A model generated the notes under the pieces. The model did not search any database, was not told the DNA's origin, and saw only the letters and a list, made by a program, of their open reading frames with translations. From Pictodentalium vernedei (Eukaryota > Mollusca > Scaphopoda > Dentaliida > Dentaliidae): a DNA stretch of 64,000 nt. Made by a program: the position numbers and the translations under genes. Each line of letters begins with the position of its first letter. The stretch's first letter is position 1. Positions 1-8,439 of this stretch are shown in pieces. The DNA lies in NCBI GenBank assembly GCA_031216915.1, contig CM062294.1, forward strand, positions 159,791,455 to 159,855,454, written 5' to 3'.

Positions 1-593
1 TGGCTGGTACATAAAAACATGACTTTAAATATTAAGACATTACAGAAATTGTTTGTTGTTTTCAGTCGTGTTGGATAATTGTTTTAACTCTTTCCCATGG
101 GATCCGAAGCTCTCAGGCCACCAGTCTTAATCCATATTAGATATCACTCGATATTTGCTCCATCATAGCCTCGCATTATCAAAGAAGCCAAGATGGCGGT
201 CCCAGTACACAACATTTCGTGGAGTTTGCGTACAGACTACTTTTGATATAATGCATTGTCCCTTTGTTCACAGAGATATGCAGATATTTTTGGGGGCTAC
301 TGTTATTGATGTCCCAATCAATAAATCTTTATCTCACTTTAGAAATATTAAAATAGTAACATAATTGTTGGGCCTACGCAGTTCCCCCCGCCGGTAAGTC
401 ACACGAGAACCTTAAAATTTACAAGACTTCCCCCATACCGGAAAGGACCTGACATTTTGTAAATCAGAAGCATTGGTCGTAGGTGTTATTTGGCTGCACA
501 GAAAAGTCTTTTGAACATTCTCAGAAATATAACATTCGCAAAAGATGCATAGATTTGTAGTTTATCCTATATTTTCCTTGAAATTGTCCTAAA

Positions 594-849
594 GTATAGT
601 ACAGTCACCGTTGACTGGTCATATTCCACAGGTGGGCAGTGATGTCCACGCATGTGTTTACCAGGTAATACAAATCAGTAGCAGCAAAATTTTAATTAAT
701 GAAGCACCGGGTATTACCCGGTGCTTCATTAATTATGTTTTCGATAATTTGTCCTATAATTAGTGTTTGGATCTAATATTATTGCGTCCGTGGAAATATT
801 GCCCACCAGTGGAAAATGACCAGTCCACGGTGGCCGTACTATACAATTA
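594..849. mobile_element. Palindromic MITE (CAGTCRCCGTGGACTGGTC ends)
   Basis: The ends are inverted repeats of about 45 bp reading GTATAGTACAGTCACCG on the left and its near complement on the right. The centre (about 691-735) is a nearly perfect palindrome built on AATGAAGCACCGGGTA. Partial copies occur at 1176-1240 and 20497-20564, an interrupted copy at 19260-20163, and an inverted copy around 14800-15910. There is no coding capacity. A TA target duplication is possible but not certain. Confidence 0.65.
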
Positions 850-894
850 AGTCCATCTCACTTTACTGTGACACCACGAAAGACAACCCTTTCA

Positions 895-1111
895 TTAACC
901 GTTTGAACTCTAAAGTCCCTTTTTGTGGACCGCAGGAGCAAAATACAAATTCAGCAGTTAAAAACAAATTTTTCAAAGAATTTCAACAAAACCATATCAT
1001 GTGATCCCTCAATGAAATGACAATGAGGGGTTAAGTGCTTTGAAATTTGTTTAAAAAACAAATATTTAAAATAATAAATTTTGACATCGTCTGCGTTGGG
1101 AAAAGGGTTAA
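895..1111. mobile_element. Decayed TTAA-flanked MITE (subfamily B)
   Basis: It starts and ends in TTAA, with degenerate CCGTTTGAAC and GGGAAAAGGG termini. Internal text (TTTCAACAAAACCATATCATG) matches the better-preserved copies at 1762, 19354, 46723, 59705 and 61525. The central palindrome is badly eroded. The same insertion is at 20215-20432 in repeat R1 copy B. Confidence 0.6.
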
Positions 1112-1761
1112 AAACCTTTTCACAATGGAGTATGAAGCATGGCAGATGCATTTTTTTTATCAGACCACTGATCTACAGTAACGACGCCGTGGAATGGCCG
1201 TAATCCACACAATGATGTCCACGCGTGCGTTTACCAAGTAATGAAAATTATCATCAGCAAAAATCTACGCTGCAACTACAGTCACAAAAGTGAGGGATGG
1301 GTGGAGTAACCACGTTTATTGACTCGGCGACATCGTGTGAGGGAATGGGTATGGGGGTAGGGTGGCAAACTGAGTAGTTACGTTCTTCGCTGACCTTCCG
1401 ACATTCCAGTTGTTCTGAGATGAGTGCATCAAACAAAATATATTTTAACAATACGTTGGCTTCACCGTAAATGGATTAGATTGTTTGTAAAATGGGTGCA
1501 TTTTAGACAAAGGTTTAAATTAGAACATCTCAGTCACTGTCGGTTGGTAGAAAATGTAACATCCGCACGGTAACGATATCTGGTATGTTCAGTTCATCGG
1601 TCTGCCGCCACCGTAAATCAGCTGGGTCCCACATTTCAAACTTCCCACCAGGTTTTTTTCCGTATTCGTGTTTAAACAAACGATGGGTTAAATAGAAAAC
1701 AGTGGTCGCTCCAATGTCAATAAACTCCCTTGAAAGTATTAGACGAACGAGGAGGGACAAA
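1112..1761. other. Intergenic, no supported gene
   Basis: It contains a 76-codon open frame on the minus strand (1760-1530) that starts at ATG and holds a tryptophan-rich stretch (WDPADLRWRQ). I do not recognise a family and see no splice or expression context. It could be an old transposon or exon fragment. Confidence 0.3.
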
Positions 1762-2010
1762 TTAATCCTTTACCTAACGAACAAAAAGCAACCGTCCGCT
1801 TAATTTTCAAATTCAGAAGTTGAAAAAAAATTTTCAAAGAGTTTCTACAACACCATATCACGAAACCTCTCATTGGAACGAGCTCATTGAGCTTGTTCCA
1901 ATAAAGGGTCACATGATATGGTTTTGTTGAAATTATTCGAAATTTTTTTAAAAAAAAACAATAATTAAAATAATAAATTTGGATATCCTGCGCGTTGGGT
2001 AAACGGTTAA
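1762..2010. mobile_element. TTAA-flanked MITE (subfamily B)
   Basis: Bounded by TTAA with termini TTAATCCTTTACCTAAC and GTTGGGTAAACGGTTAA. It has the family's palindromic core (CTCATTGGAACGAGCTC and its complement) flanked by CATATCAC... and ATGATATGGTTTTGTTGAA. The TTAA target and CCYTTT ends are what piggyBac-type transposases use, so it is probably a non-autonomous piggyBac-like MITE. It ends 53 bp left of the viral element. Confidence 0.7.
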
Positions 2011-2057
2011 GAAGTACGTAACTGTTGAGGAAACACCTATGACATCAGTAGACAATG

Positions 2058-2063
2058 GAGCCA
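2058..2063. repeat. Left target-site duplication of the viral element
   Basis: GAGCCA lies directly outside the left terminal inverted repeat. The matching hexamer beyond the right end (14693-14698) is GATCCA, five of six bases identical. Six-base duplications are characteristic of Polinton/Maverick integration. Confidence 0.7.
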
Positions 2064-2697
2064 AGTAAGTAATAAATGAGAGTTCCAGACCACTTTTCCA
2101 AAAAACTGTACACGTACACGTACATGTATGTGTACCGCTACAGGGATTCAGTGTTAAATCGTGTACAGAGTGTAAAAAATATCGTTTTCACATGGTGGTC
2201 TGGAACTCTCGGTGTTTTTTTGACCGTTCGGATCGCACTTTTAACTGTCAAACAACCGTTGGCGAACGTGTGAAATTCGACACATCGCTCGGAAGTGAAA
2301 AATGTATGAAATTTGAAGAAAACGTAAATTTTATAATTTTTTGTTGACATTCCCATCGAGGATCAGACCTTCGATCTATCGTTGGTGAACGCAAGCAAAA
2401 AACGCTTTGAGAGTTCCAGACCAGCATCAAAAATGCGTTTTGAGAGTTCTGGACCACCTACGTTTGCGATCGCGTTTCGGACGGTCGAGGGTGAGATCCG
2501 ATCGGTGAAATACGATTTAGAGTTCTAGGACAGAAAAATCTATCTCAAAACGTTTTCTCGACGTTCGCCAACGGTGAAAAGTGAGTGTAAAGTGTAGTCA
2601 CTCATCGAGGATTTTTTAAAAAAAAATTCAAAAACCGATTTCGGCCTCCGGTACATCAAAAAATGCGGTTTGAGAGTTCTAGACCACCACCACGTTC
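2064..2697 (+). repeat. Left terminal inverted repeat, 634 bp
   Basis: It pairs with 14059-14692 with scattered mismatches and small indels. It contains repeated copies of GAGAGTTCYRGACCA in both orientations (near 2077, 2192, 2409, 2438, 2520 and 2671) and of GTTGGCGAACGT-like words (near 2257, 2380 and 2563). The outermost part carries an alternating CGTACACGTACATG tract. No gene lies in it. Confidence 0.85.
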
Positions 2698-3089
2698 AGG
2701 TTTTAAGAGGTAATAGAATTTTAATCTACTTGTGATAATGTTCGGAGATATGAATGAACCCTTTTTACAGATAGAATTATTCTCAAACGCGATAAATCAG
2801 AAATCGGTTTCATACGCGCTAAAACTTTCAAACTTTTTCAAAGTTCTCCTGTTCGTCACGAGGTGAATAATCGGCGATGTGATCTTTAACACGTTCGAGG
2901 GCAAAACGCATTTATCGTGGTAAAATGTTTTCCCTCAACTGGTTTTAGTTATTATATATTAAAGACAGAATATTTTTATTTACTTAAAACATAAAACATA
3001 AAAATAATTATACATTTAATTTTGAGAATAATAAAATAACTCACGTTAGCATACTCTAAAGGAATATTAATAATTTGAAAACGAAAAAA
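2698..3089 (+). promoter_or_regulatory. Non-coding leader before first viral gene
   Basis: This AT-rich stretch lies between the left repeat and the first rightward gene. It contains TATATATTAAAGACAGAAT near 2953, resembling the TATA plus purine-tract motif seen before other genes of the element. That resemblance is the only basis for calling it a promoter. Confidence 0.35.
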
Positions 3090-3995
3090 ATGTTTTTACA
3101 CACCACATATTCCAAGCGGAGAGATCAACTTCTAAACGAATATGAACGTGCTAAGAAGAGTATTGAATCAGCTGACAGAAGCAGGCGGTTGGGAGAAATG
3201 GAATTAAAACGTGAAACCTCAAAATTATTTAAACCCGTGACGGAGGTTCAGGAACGAAGTAAAAAGGAGATTGTTGACGAATTGAGGCCCTTAAAAGAAA
3301 GTTCTTTGAGAATGGGTTCGTTGCCCGGCAGTTTTACGAGGGGGTTTTCCTTTCAAAGATCGCCGGATTACGTTCCCATGCGGATCGAAACCGACGTGAG
3401 CGAAAACGACGATGCGGCTTCGACTATCACCACTGATAGCGTCGCGTCATCCGAGGATGGTGGTAAGAGAGATCTGTTGTATGGAATTTATAAGGATTCT
3501 GACGGTAGGACTTTTATAGGCAACACTGAAGTGCAAGAGGATGATGATAATTTAATCGTCGGTTCGAATAGGTACGAACTAACTCCTGGACTGTGCAAAT
3601 TGCTCCTTTTCGACAAGCCTGGAGATTACACGGATCGCGATTTCGACAATTACGGCGACATTCTGGTTCAGACCCACGACATGAAGAGAAATAACGATGT
3701 TAGAGAAACGAGACCCAAAGCCAATAGAGGTTTCAAGTGGACGAAGGTGGTGAAACCCATATGGGATATGAATAAGAAGTTCGTCGAGTCGGTGCCTGGC
3801 AAAGGGGTGAAAACCACTTTTCTTCCGGGCGATTCTAACGCTCTGTCTCAGAGATCGAGATTGTTGATGGCAAGTAGACGCGCTGGTAACACTGGATTAG
3901 ATAATGAGATAGTGAGCATATGCGACGAATTGTTGAGGCAAAAGGTTTTGAATAAACACGATTATAAAAGGCTGATGAACGAATTGAAGGATTGA
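3090..3995 (+). CDS. DUF8207-like protein of Polinton-like elements
   Basis: An uninterrupted 301-residue frame. The ATG at 3090 is preferred over the non-ATG codon at 3075. The N-terminal third is charged and helical (about residues 5-70, many K/R/E), followed by an acidic Ser/Thr-rich linker (about 100-125). The C-terminal domain contains LLYGIYKDSDGRTFIGN, then GSNRYELTPGLCKLLLFDKP and YTDRDFDNYGDIL. I recognise this pattern, from memory only, as DUF8207, a domain in virus-like elements of Hydra and arthropods. The function is unknown; position at the head of the structural block suggests a virion or assembly role. No break is seen. Confidence 0.7.
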   Translation: MFLHTTYSKRRDQLLNEYERAKKSIESADRSRRLGEMELKRETSKLFKPVTEVQERSKKEIVDELRPLKESSLRMGSLPGSFTRGFSFQRSPDYVPMRIETDVSENDDAASTITTDSVASSEDGGKRDLLYGIYKDSDGRTFIGNTEVQEDDDNLIVGSNRYELTPGLCKLLLFDKPGDYTDRDFDNYGDILVQTHDMKRNNDVRETRPKANRGFKWTKVVKPIWDMNKKFVESVPGKGVKTTFLPGDSNALSQRSRLLMASRRAGNTGLDNEIVSICDELLRQKVLNKHDYKRLMNELKD

Positions 3996-4133
3996 TATAT
4001 ATAATAAGTAGAGAACAAACAAACAAAAAATATAAATAAAAACAGTAAATGTTACACTACAAAATAATAAAAGTAATTTAAACAACAAACGATTTACCAG
4101 TGAAAAACAAAATATATATTATAAAATAAAAAT
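3993..4133 (+). promoter_or_regulatory. Putative promoter spacer with TATA and AGAGAA
   Basis: TATATATAATAAGTAGAGAAC begins just after the first gene's stop codon, about 140 bp before the next ATG. It resembles TATATATAAGAGAGAAAA found in front of minus-strand genes of this element. Experimental support is absent. Confidence 0.35.
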
Positions 4134-4539
4134 ATGTTGGTGATAAAGAACAGGGGATACGTCAGAACTTACGTTCAAGGCGGTTCTGGCATCGTCGATT
4201 CTATAATGCGAGCGTTCACGAGCGATGCAGGTAGAAAACTCGCATCGACCGCGTTTGGGGTCGGTAAGAAGACGGCTTTGGATTCTGGTAAGAAAGCCGC
4301 TTCCGAAGCTAGTGGTAGGATAGATTCTGTGGCTGGCAAGGGCAGCCGACGCATTGATCGACAAGTTGATCAGTCCGCCGGCAAAGCAAGCTACGTTAGA
4401 GCGATCGCCGAAAAGTTGGAAAGATTTTAAGGATGCTGTGGTACCCATACAAGATTTAGCCAAAATGACGAGTGGATCTAGATTGAAGAGAACTCGCGAC
4501 GGTGTAATAAAAATAAATAATAATATTTATAAAAACTGA
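4134..4539 (+). pseudogene. Small basic pVI-like virion protein, frameshifted
   Basis: The first frame (4134-4430, 98 residues) starts MLVIKNRGYV and has a glycine pair, then Ala/Lys-rich repeats (KKTALDSGKKAASEASGR) suggesting an amphipathic helix. A second frame (+1, to 4539) carries a C-terminal stretch PIQDLAKMTSGSRLKR that resembles the tail I expect in this family. The simplest reading is one gene with a single-base shift between about 4350 and 4430. Role is inferred from size, composition and position next to the packaging ATPase. A genuine short protein plus an overlapping frame is the alternative. Confidence 0.5.
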
Positions 4540-4598
4540 GTTTGAAAAAACATAAAATTGTGTTTGAAATATCTAAAATAACCAAAAAATAAACAAAG

Positions 4599-5456
4599 AT
4601 GAACATTAAAGATATGTCTTGGAACGACGCCGCGATCAAGAGGTCGAATAACGAGTTCTTTCCCAAAAGCATAAGAGGCTTGATAGTGGGAAAATCGAAT
4701 TGTGGAAAGACCAATCTGTTGATGAATCTGTTGTCACAACCCGACTGGTTTGATTATGACAGATTATTCGTGTTTGGCAAGAGCTTGTTTCAACCCGAAT
4801 ACAGATTGCTTCGAGAGTGCATGGATCGTAGATTGCCCAAGGACGTCATAGCCAGAATCTTCGACAGTAGGGAGGAATTCGACAAAAGTGAAGCTTCTCT
4901 TTCGACCATTTTGGACGGTGCGGCGATGGAATTGATGAAAAGAAATGCGTCTTTGAACGTCGAGTGTCCATTTTATGAGAACGCTAGCGACGTTCCAGAT
5001 CCTAGAGAATTGAAATCGGAAGATAAAAATCTCATGATTTTCGACGATCTGCTTTTGGAGAGACAGAACCGATGTGAATCGTATTACGTTAGGGGTCGTC
5101 ACAGCAACGTGGACTGTTTCTACCTGTCGCAGAATTATTTTCGATTGCCCAGACAGATGATAAGGGAGAACGCTAATTTACTGTGTGTCTTTCGCCAGGA
5201 TCTCAAGAATCTCAATCATATCTACGGTGATCACGTCCTAAACGACATGATCGTGGCGGAATTCAGGAGATTCTGCAAGAGGGTTTGGGATGGAGGACTT
5301 TACAATTTTGTCGTGATCGATTTGACTAGCGAATTTAATCGTGGAAAATATCAGTGCAGATTCAACAAGTTTTATGTTTCTGATGATAATAATATAGAGA
5401 GCGAAAATAAAATTATAAATAATAAATCATCAAATAATTTAGTTTTGAAAAAATAA
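4599..5456 (+). CDS. A32/FtsK-HerA-type genome-packaging ATPase
   Basis: Uninterrupted, 285 residues. Walker A is GKSNCGKT at residues 31-38 and Walker B is LMIFDD at 145-150. A polar motif LSQNYFRLPRQMIRENANL follows at about 175-193, matching the sensor region of viral packaging ATPases in Polintons, virophages and adintoviruses. Family members pump genomic DNA into preformed capsids in the infected cell. It sits between the small basic protein and the penton gene with spacers under 70 bp. The C-terminal tail is Asn/Lys/Ser-rich and low complexity. All key residues are present, so it could in principle be functional. Confidence 0.88.
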   Translation: MNIKDMSWNDAAIKRSNNEFFPKSIRGLIVGKSNCGKTNLLMNLLSQPDWFDYDRLFVFGKSLFQPEYRLLRECMDRRLPKDVIARIFDSREEFDKSEASLSTILDGAAMELMKRNASLNVECPFYENASDVPDPRELKSEDKNLMIFDDLLLERQNRCESYYVRGRHSNVDCFYLSQNYFRLPRQMIRENANLLCVFRQDLKNLNHIYGDHVLNDMIVAEFRRFCKRVWDGGLYNFVVIDLTSEFNRGKYQCRFNKFYVSDDNNIESENKIINNKSSNNLVLKK

Positions 5457-5471
5457 ATAAATTAAAATATA

Positions 5472-6224
5472 ATGTTCGAACAAGGAGAATTGTTAGAACG
5501 GATAGCCGAGAATACGGCTGCAAAACAATCCATTCAAATCGTGGTGTGTGGCGATTTGACTCGATTTGCGACAAAATTCGAACCTTCCATCGAATTGAAT
5601 AGAGAGAAAAGATACGAGATGGCGTTGGTGAATCTGGAGACTTATTATTCCTTTCCCAACGTCACCGAAAAGAATAACTCGTTCAAGTATTCCGATGGAG
5701 TGGATTGGTTGGAGATTCGAATTCCCAAAGGAAGTTACGACATAGACGATTTGAACAATTACATTCAGACGCGAATGAAGATGGATGGAAAGGGAAGCAA
5801 CAAGATCAGACTCGCTCCCAACCCTAATACCCTACAGACGATGTTGGATCTGGAAGATACTTTTCAAGTGGATTTCAACACGGATGATTCTATAGGCAAG
5901 ATGCTGGGATTTGATCGAAAGATGTATCGAGGCCACGCGGTGTCCGAAAATACGGTCGACATTCTCGCAGTCAATAGCATTCTAGTGAACGTGGACGTGA
6001 TTGCTGGAAGCTACGTGAATGGTAGCACTCAACCGACGATCTATTCCTTCTTTCCAAACGTGTCGCCGGGTTATAAGATCGTGGAACGACCTCGAAATTT
6101 AGTTTATATACCAGTGATTTTAGACACGTATAGTCTCAAAACCACGTTGACGGATCAAAATGGTGAACTGTTAGATCTTCGTGGAGAGAGGGTGACGATA
6201 CGATTTCACATAGGAGAAATATAA
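5472..6224 (+). CDS. Penton-like minor capsid protein
   Basis: Uninterrupted, 250 residues, starting at ATG 16 bp after the ATPase stop. The predicted pattern is mostly beta with recurring short hydrophobic strands. YEMALVNLETYYSFPNV at about 46-62 and DWLEIRIPKGSYDIDDLNNYI at about 78-98 match what I remember of the single-jelly-roll minor capsid proteins of Polinton-like elements, and it ends VTIRFHIGEI. The penton would close the fivefold vertices of an icosahedral capsid built from the protein at 9853-11127. No break is visible. Assignment rests on remembered family pattern and gene order. Confidence 0.7.
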   Translation: MFEQGELLERIAENTAAKQSIQIVVCGDLTRFATKFEPSIELNREKRYEMALVNLETYYSFPNVTEKNNSFKYSDGVDWLEIRIPKGSYDIDDLNNYIQTRMKMDGKGSNKIRLAPNPNTLQTMLDLEDTFQVDFNTDDSIGKMLGFDRKMYRGHAVSENTVDILAVNSILVNVDVIAGSYVNGSTQPTIYSFFPNVSPGYKIVERPRNLVYIPVILDTYSLKTTLTDQNGELLDLRGERVTIRFHIGEI

Positions 6225-6372
6225 AAAGCAAAAAAAAAAAATATTGTGTATATATATATAAATAAGAAAATAAAATAAACGCAATATTAATTTTACAAAA
6301 AATTATTTAATATATAATTATCATTAAACAAAAACAATTGAACAAATATATTTTTAAAAGAAAAAAAGAATT
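6225..6372 (+). promoter_or_regulatory. AT-rich spacer with TATA-like tract
   Basis: TATATATATAAATAAGAAAA lies about 125 bp before the next ATG, comparable in form and distance to the motifs before other genes. A promoter role is inferred. Confidence 0.3.
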
Positions 6373-6990
6373 ATGACTCAATACGTGGTTAAAAACGTGA
6401 ACATATCCGCAGGACAGAGGAAGAAACTTAAGATTAAGAGAGCGTTAACAACTCGAAGCGAGGTGGTGAAATTCAAATTCACTCACGAAGATCTGGCGAG
6501 TGGCGGTCAGGATTCGATCGCCTGGACCAGAAGTCAAATTAAAAGGATGGAGAAAGCGATTCGTGATGGAAGAGGGTTGATGGTGAGATTGAGTCCCGCT
6601 CAATTGAAATACAATTTGAGAATGAAAGGCAGTTTCCTACCGCTATTGGCAGGAATTGCCGCAAAAGCATTACCCTTTGCCGCAAAAGCATTACCCTTTC
6701 TCAGAAAGACTCTCGGCGTGGGAGCTCTCTCAGGACTCGCGAGTTCGGGAGTTGAGAAATTAATGGGTGGCAGTGGACCATTTTTGAAGAAGGGAGGAGC
6801 CGTGTGTCGCGTCCACGTAGACAACAACGGTGAAGGATTGTATCTAGAACCCGTTAGAGGTGGCGACTATTTGAGTGCAAACGGTCTCTATCTGAAGAGT
6901 GGACGGAACGTTGAGCGACTCGGTAAGGGTTTGTTGTTTGGTGAGAATTCGCCATTTAAGAATATACCGATTTTAAGTATGTTATTATAA
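6373..6990 (+). CDS. Membrane-active pVI/pX-like virion protein
   Basis: Uninterrupted, 205 residues. The N-terminal half is basic (VKNVNISAGQRKKLKIKRAL). The middle (about 87-120) is strongly hydrophobic and helical with a tandem duplication of AAKALPF. A Gly/Lys-rich segment GGSGPFLKKGGAV and a C-terminal GRNVERLGKGLLFG stretch follow. Similar basic-plus-hydrophobic proteins in adenoviruses and adintoviruses disrupt endosomal membranes or coat DNA. The duplicated segment is an exact 21-base repeat at about 6658-6700. The specific role is inferred from composition and neighbours. Confidence 0.6.
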   Translation: MTQYVVKNVNISAGQRKKLKIKRALTTRSEVVKFKFTHEDLASGGQDSIAWTRSQIKRMEKAIRDGRGLMVRLSPAQLKYNLRMKGSFLPLLAGIAAKALPFAAKALPFLRKTLGVGALSGLASSGVEKLMGGSGPFLKKGGAVCRVHVDNNGEGLYLEPVRGGDYLSANGLYLKSGRNVERLGKGLLFGENSPFKNIPILSMLL

Positions 6991-7057
6991 TGTAAAAATT
7001 ATATAATTACATAAAATATAAAAATATAAATTTTAGAAAGTATAAAAATAATATAAA

Positions 7058-7516
7058 ATGGATAAAAATGTGGAAAAACAATTAGACGATAATGATGAAT
7101 ATTGCGAGATAGAGTGCAAAAAAAATGTGGAAAAATGATTAGACGCTAATGATGAATATTGCGGGATAGTGTGGGAAAAAGATGCGGAAAAACAATTAGA
7201 CGCTAATGATGGATATCTTAGGAAAGAACTGAACAAAGAGCAGGATAGATGGTTGAAATTTAAAAGAATTAGACGTTTTCCACCGTCACCACTACCTTCT
7301 GAAGAGAATGGTAATGATGTGAGTGTTACCAAGAGATGCACCACATTCGTTCATAATTATGATTCAGATAAACAAATGTGTTCTCATAAAAACGTAATAT
7401 ATCACAAAAAAAAGAAAAGAAGAATCGACGCCGAAATTGAGAAAAAAGGAAACATCTTTATAATATATATGAGCGATAGTAGAGAAGAAGAAGAAGGAAA
7501 ACCCAAAAAAAAGTAA
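7058..7516 (+). pseudogene. Small repeat-containing charged protein, one in-frame stop
   Basis: The frame from ATG 7058 runs to the TAA at 7514-7516 with one internal TGA at 7136-7138. The first third is about two and a half tandem copies of a 57-59 bp unit encoding variants of EKQLDxNDEY. The C-terminal part is Lys/Glu-rich (KKKKRRIDAEIEKKG). The stop codon lies inside the terminator hairpin that follows. No family recognised. The internal TGA falls where another repeat unit has CAA, so it looks like a mutation. Confidence 0.45.
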
Positions 7517-7557
7517 TGAGATCTAGAGAGGTTGATCATCTCTAGATCTCATTACTT
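7511..7557. terminator. Bidirectional hairpin between convergent genes
   Basis: A perfect 19-bp stem (AAGTAATGAGATCTAGAGA and its complement) with a 9-base loop. It holds the stop codon of the rightward gene and abuts the stop of the leftward gene. The same stem reappears between the next convergent pair at 9713-9767. A role in transcript 3'-end formation is inferred from position. Confidence 0.65.
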
Positions 7558-8045
7558 TATTTTCCTTCTTCTTCGCTAAAATCAGTCTTTCTATTGTTTA
7601 TATTTCCAAGTCTGTTATTAGCATGTTGACGGTCGTTTCTTCTCCTTTTTCGAAAATGTGTTGAATGTTTATCTTTACTTTTTTGAGATTTTTTTACATC
7701 GGTGAACGTGCTCTCACCACCTGATTTGTTCACAAGTTTGAGAGAGATTTTTGGATATACGTAACTTCCGTAGGGCAATGACAAATTGTCCTTGTCGAAT
7801 TCTTTATCTTTGGCGATGACGATTTTCTGTAAATTGCTTTGGTACTCGTAAAACAAATCGAGCGTGGCTTCATCCAATTTCAAAGGCATGCTATATTTAT
7901 CGTGTTTGTGCTATAAGCCCTTCATCTCTACCTCATTCAATTCGATGGCATCGTGTCGTTGTAATCTATAGATTTTATAACCGAATTTCTTACACGTTTT
8001 GACCCGTTTCAGTTTCAATTCGCATCTTTTAGGTGTTGTTGTCAT
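7557..8045 (-). pseudogene. Small basic protein of unknown function, one in-frame stop
   Basis: From an ATG at 8045 the frame runs to the TAA at 7559-7557, with a single TAG at about 7913-7911. The N-terminal part is Lys/Arg/Cys-containing; the second part starts MPLKLDEATLDLFYEY and ends in a very basic, Asn-rich tail. If the TAG is a mutation (CAG to TAG would explain it) this is one 162-residue protein. Otherwise the ATG at 7889 gives a 110-residue protein. No family recognised. It converges on the gene ending at 7516. Confidence 0.45.
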
Positions 8046-8439
8046 GATCGATTATTTGTTTTATGAATTATTATAAATAATATAGTTTTTTGAATTTGTA
8101 TTTAAAATAATGATTTGTTAAAAAAAAAGTTTGTTTTTTACTCTCTATATATATAAAAAGTTTTCTTAATTTTAATTTTCTTTAATGTAAAAAATTTTTT
8201 TTTGTAAAAGTTTTTTTCTCTTTATATATAAATAAAAAGTTTAAATTTAACGTCCTTTTTTTCTCGTATTAATTAAATTTTTGTCATGTTAAGGAACATA
8301 AAAATGTTTTTTTAATTTTAATTTTCTTTAATGAAAAATTTTTTTTTTTTTTAATTTTGTATTTAAATAATAATTTGTTAAAAGTTTTAAATTGTTTTTA
8401 TATATATATGTTTTAATTCCTTCAAAAATTGTTTTTTTA
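8046..8439. promoter_or_regulatory. AT-rich divergent intergenic region
   Basis: It separates the leftward gene at 8045 and the rightward fibre gene at 8440. It has two TATA-plus-CTCTC tracts (8134-8155 and 8211-8230) that read on the minus strand as TATATATAGAGAG and TATATAAAGAGAAAA. It also has two copies of a TTTAATTTTAATTTTCTTTAATG unit (about 8168 and 8310) and a TATATATATATG tract near 8398. Probably a bidirectional promoter region. Confidence 0.45.

Larger units (their letters stand above)
1..1250 (+). repeat. Composite dispersed repeat R1, copy A
   Basis: This stretch is closely similar, base for base over long runs, to 18674-20564. Shared landmarks include a short reading fragment (155-364 versus 18724-18999) with the same SLALSKKP and TTFRGVCVQTTFDIM strings, a palindromic MITE (594-849) and a decayed TTAA-MITE (895-1111) at the same place in both copies. 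The shared insertions show they were present before the two copies separated. The reading fragment has no recognisable domain and is probably not a gene. Copy B is longer because two more MITEs sit inside it. Confidence 0.75.

Noticed and set aside
7033-7344. Minus-strand Ser/Phe-rich 103-codon frame
   Set aside because: It is the complement of the tandem-repeat gene and its apparent repeats come from that.
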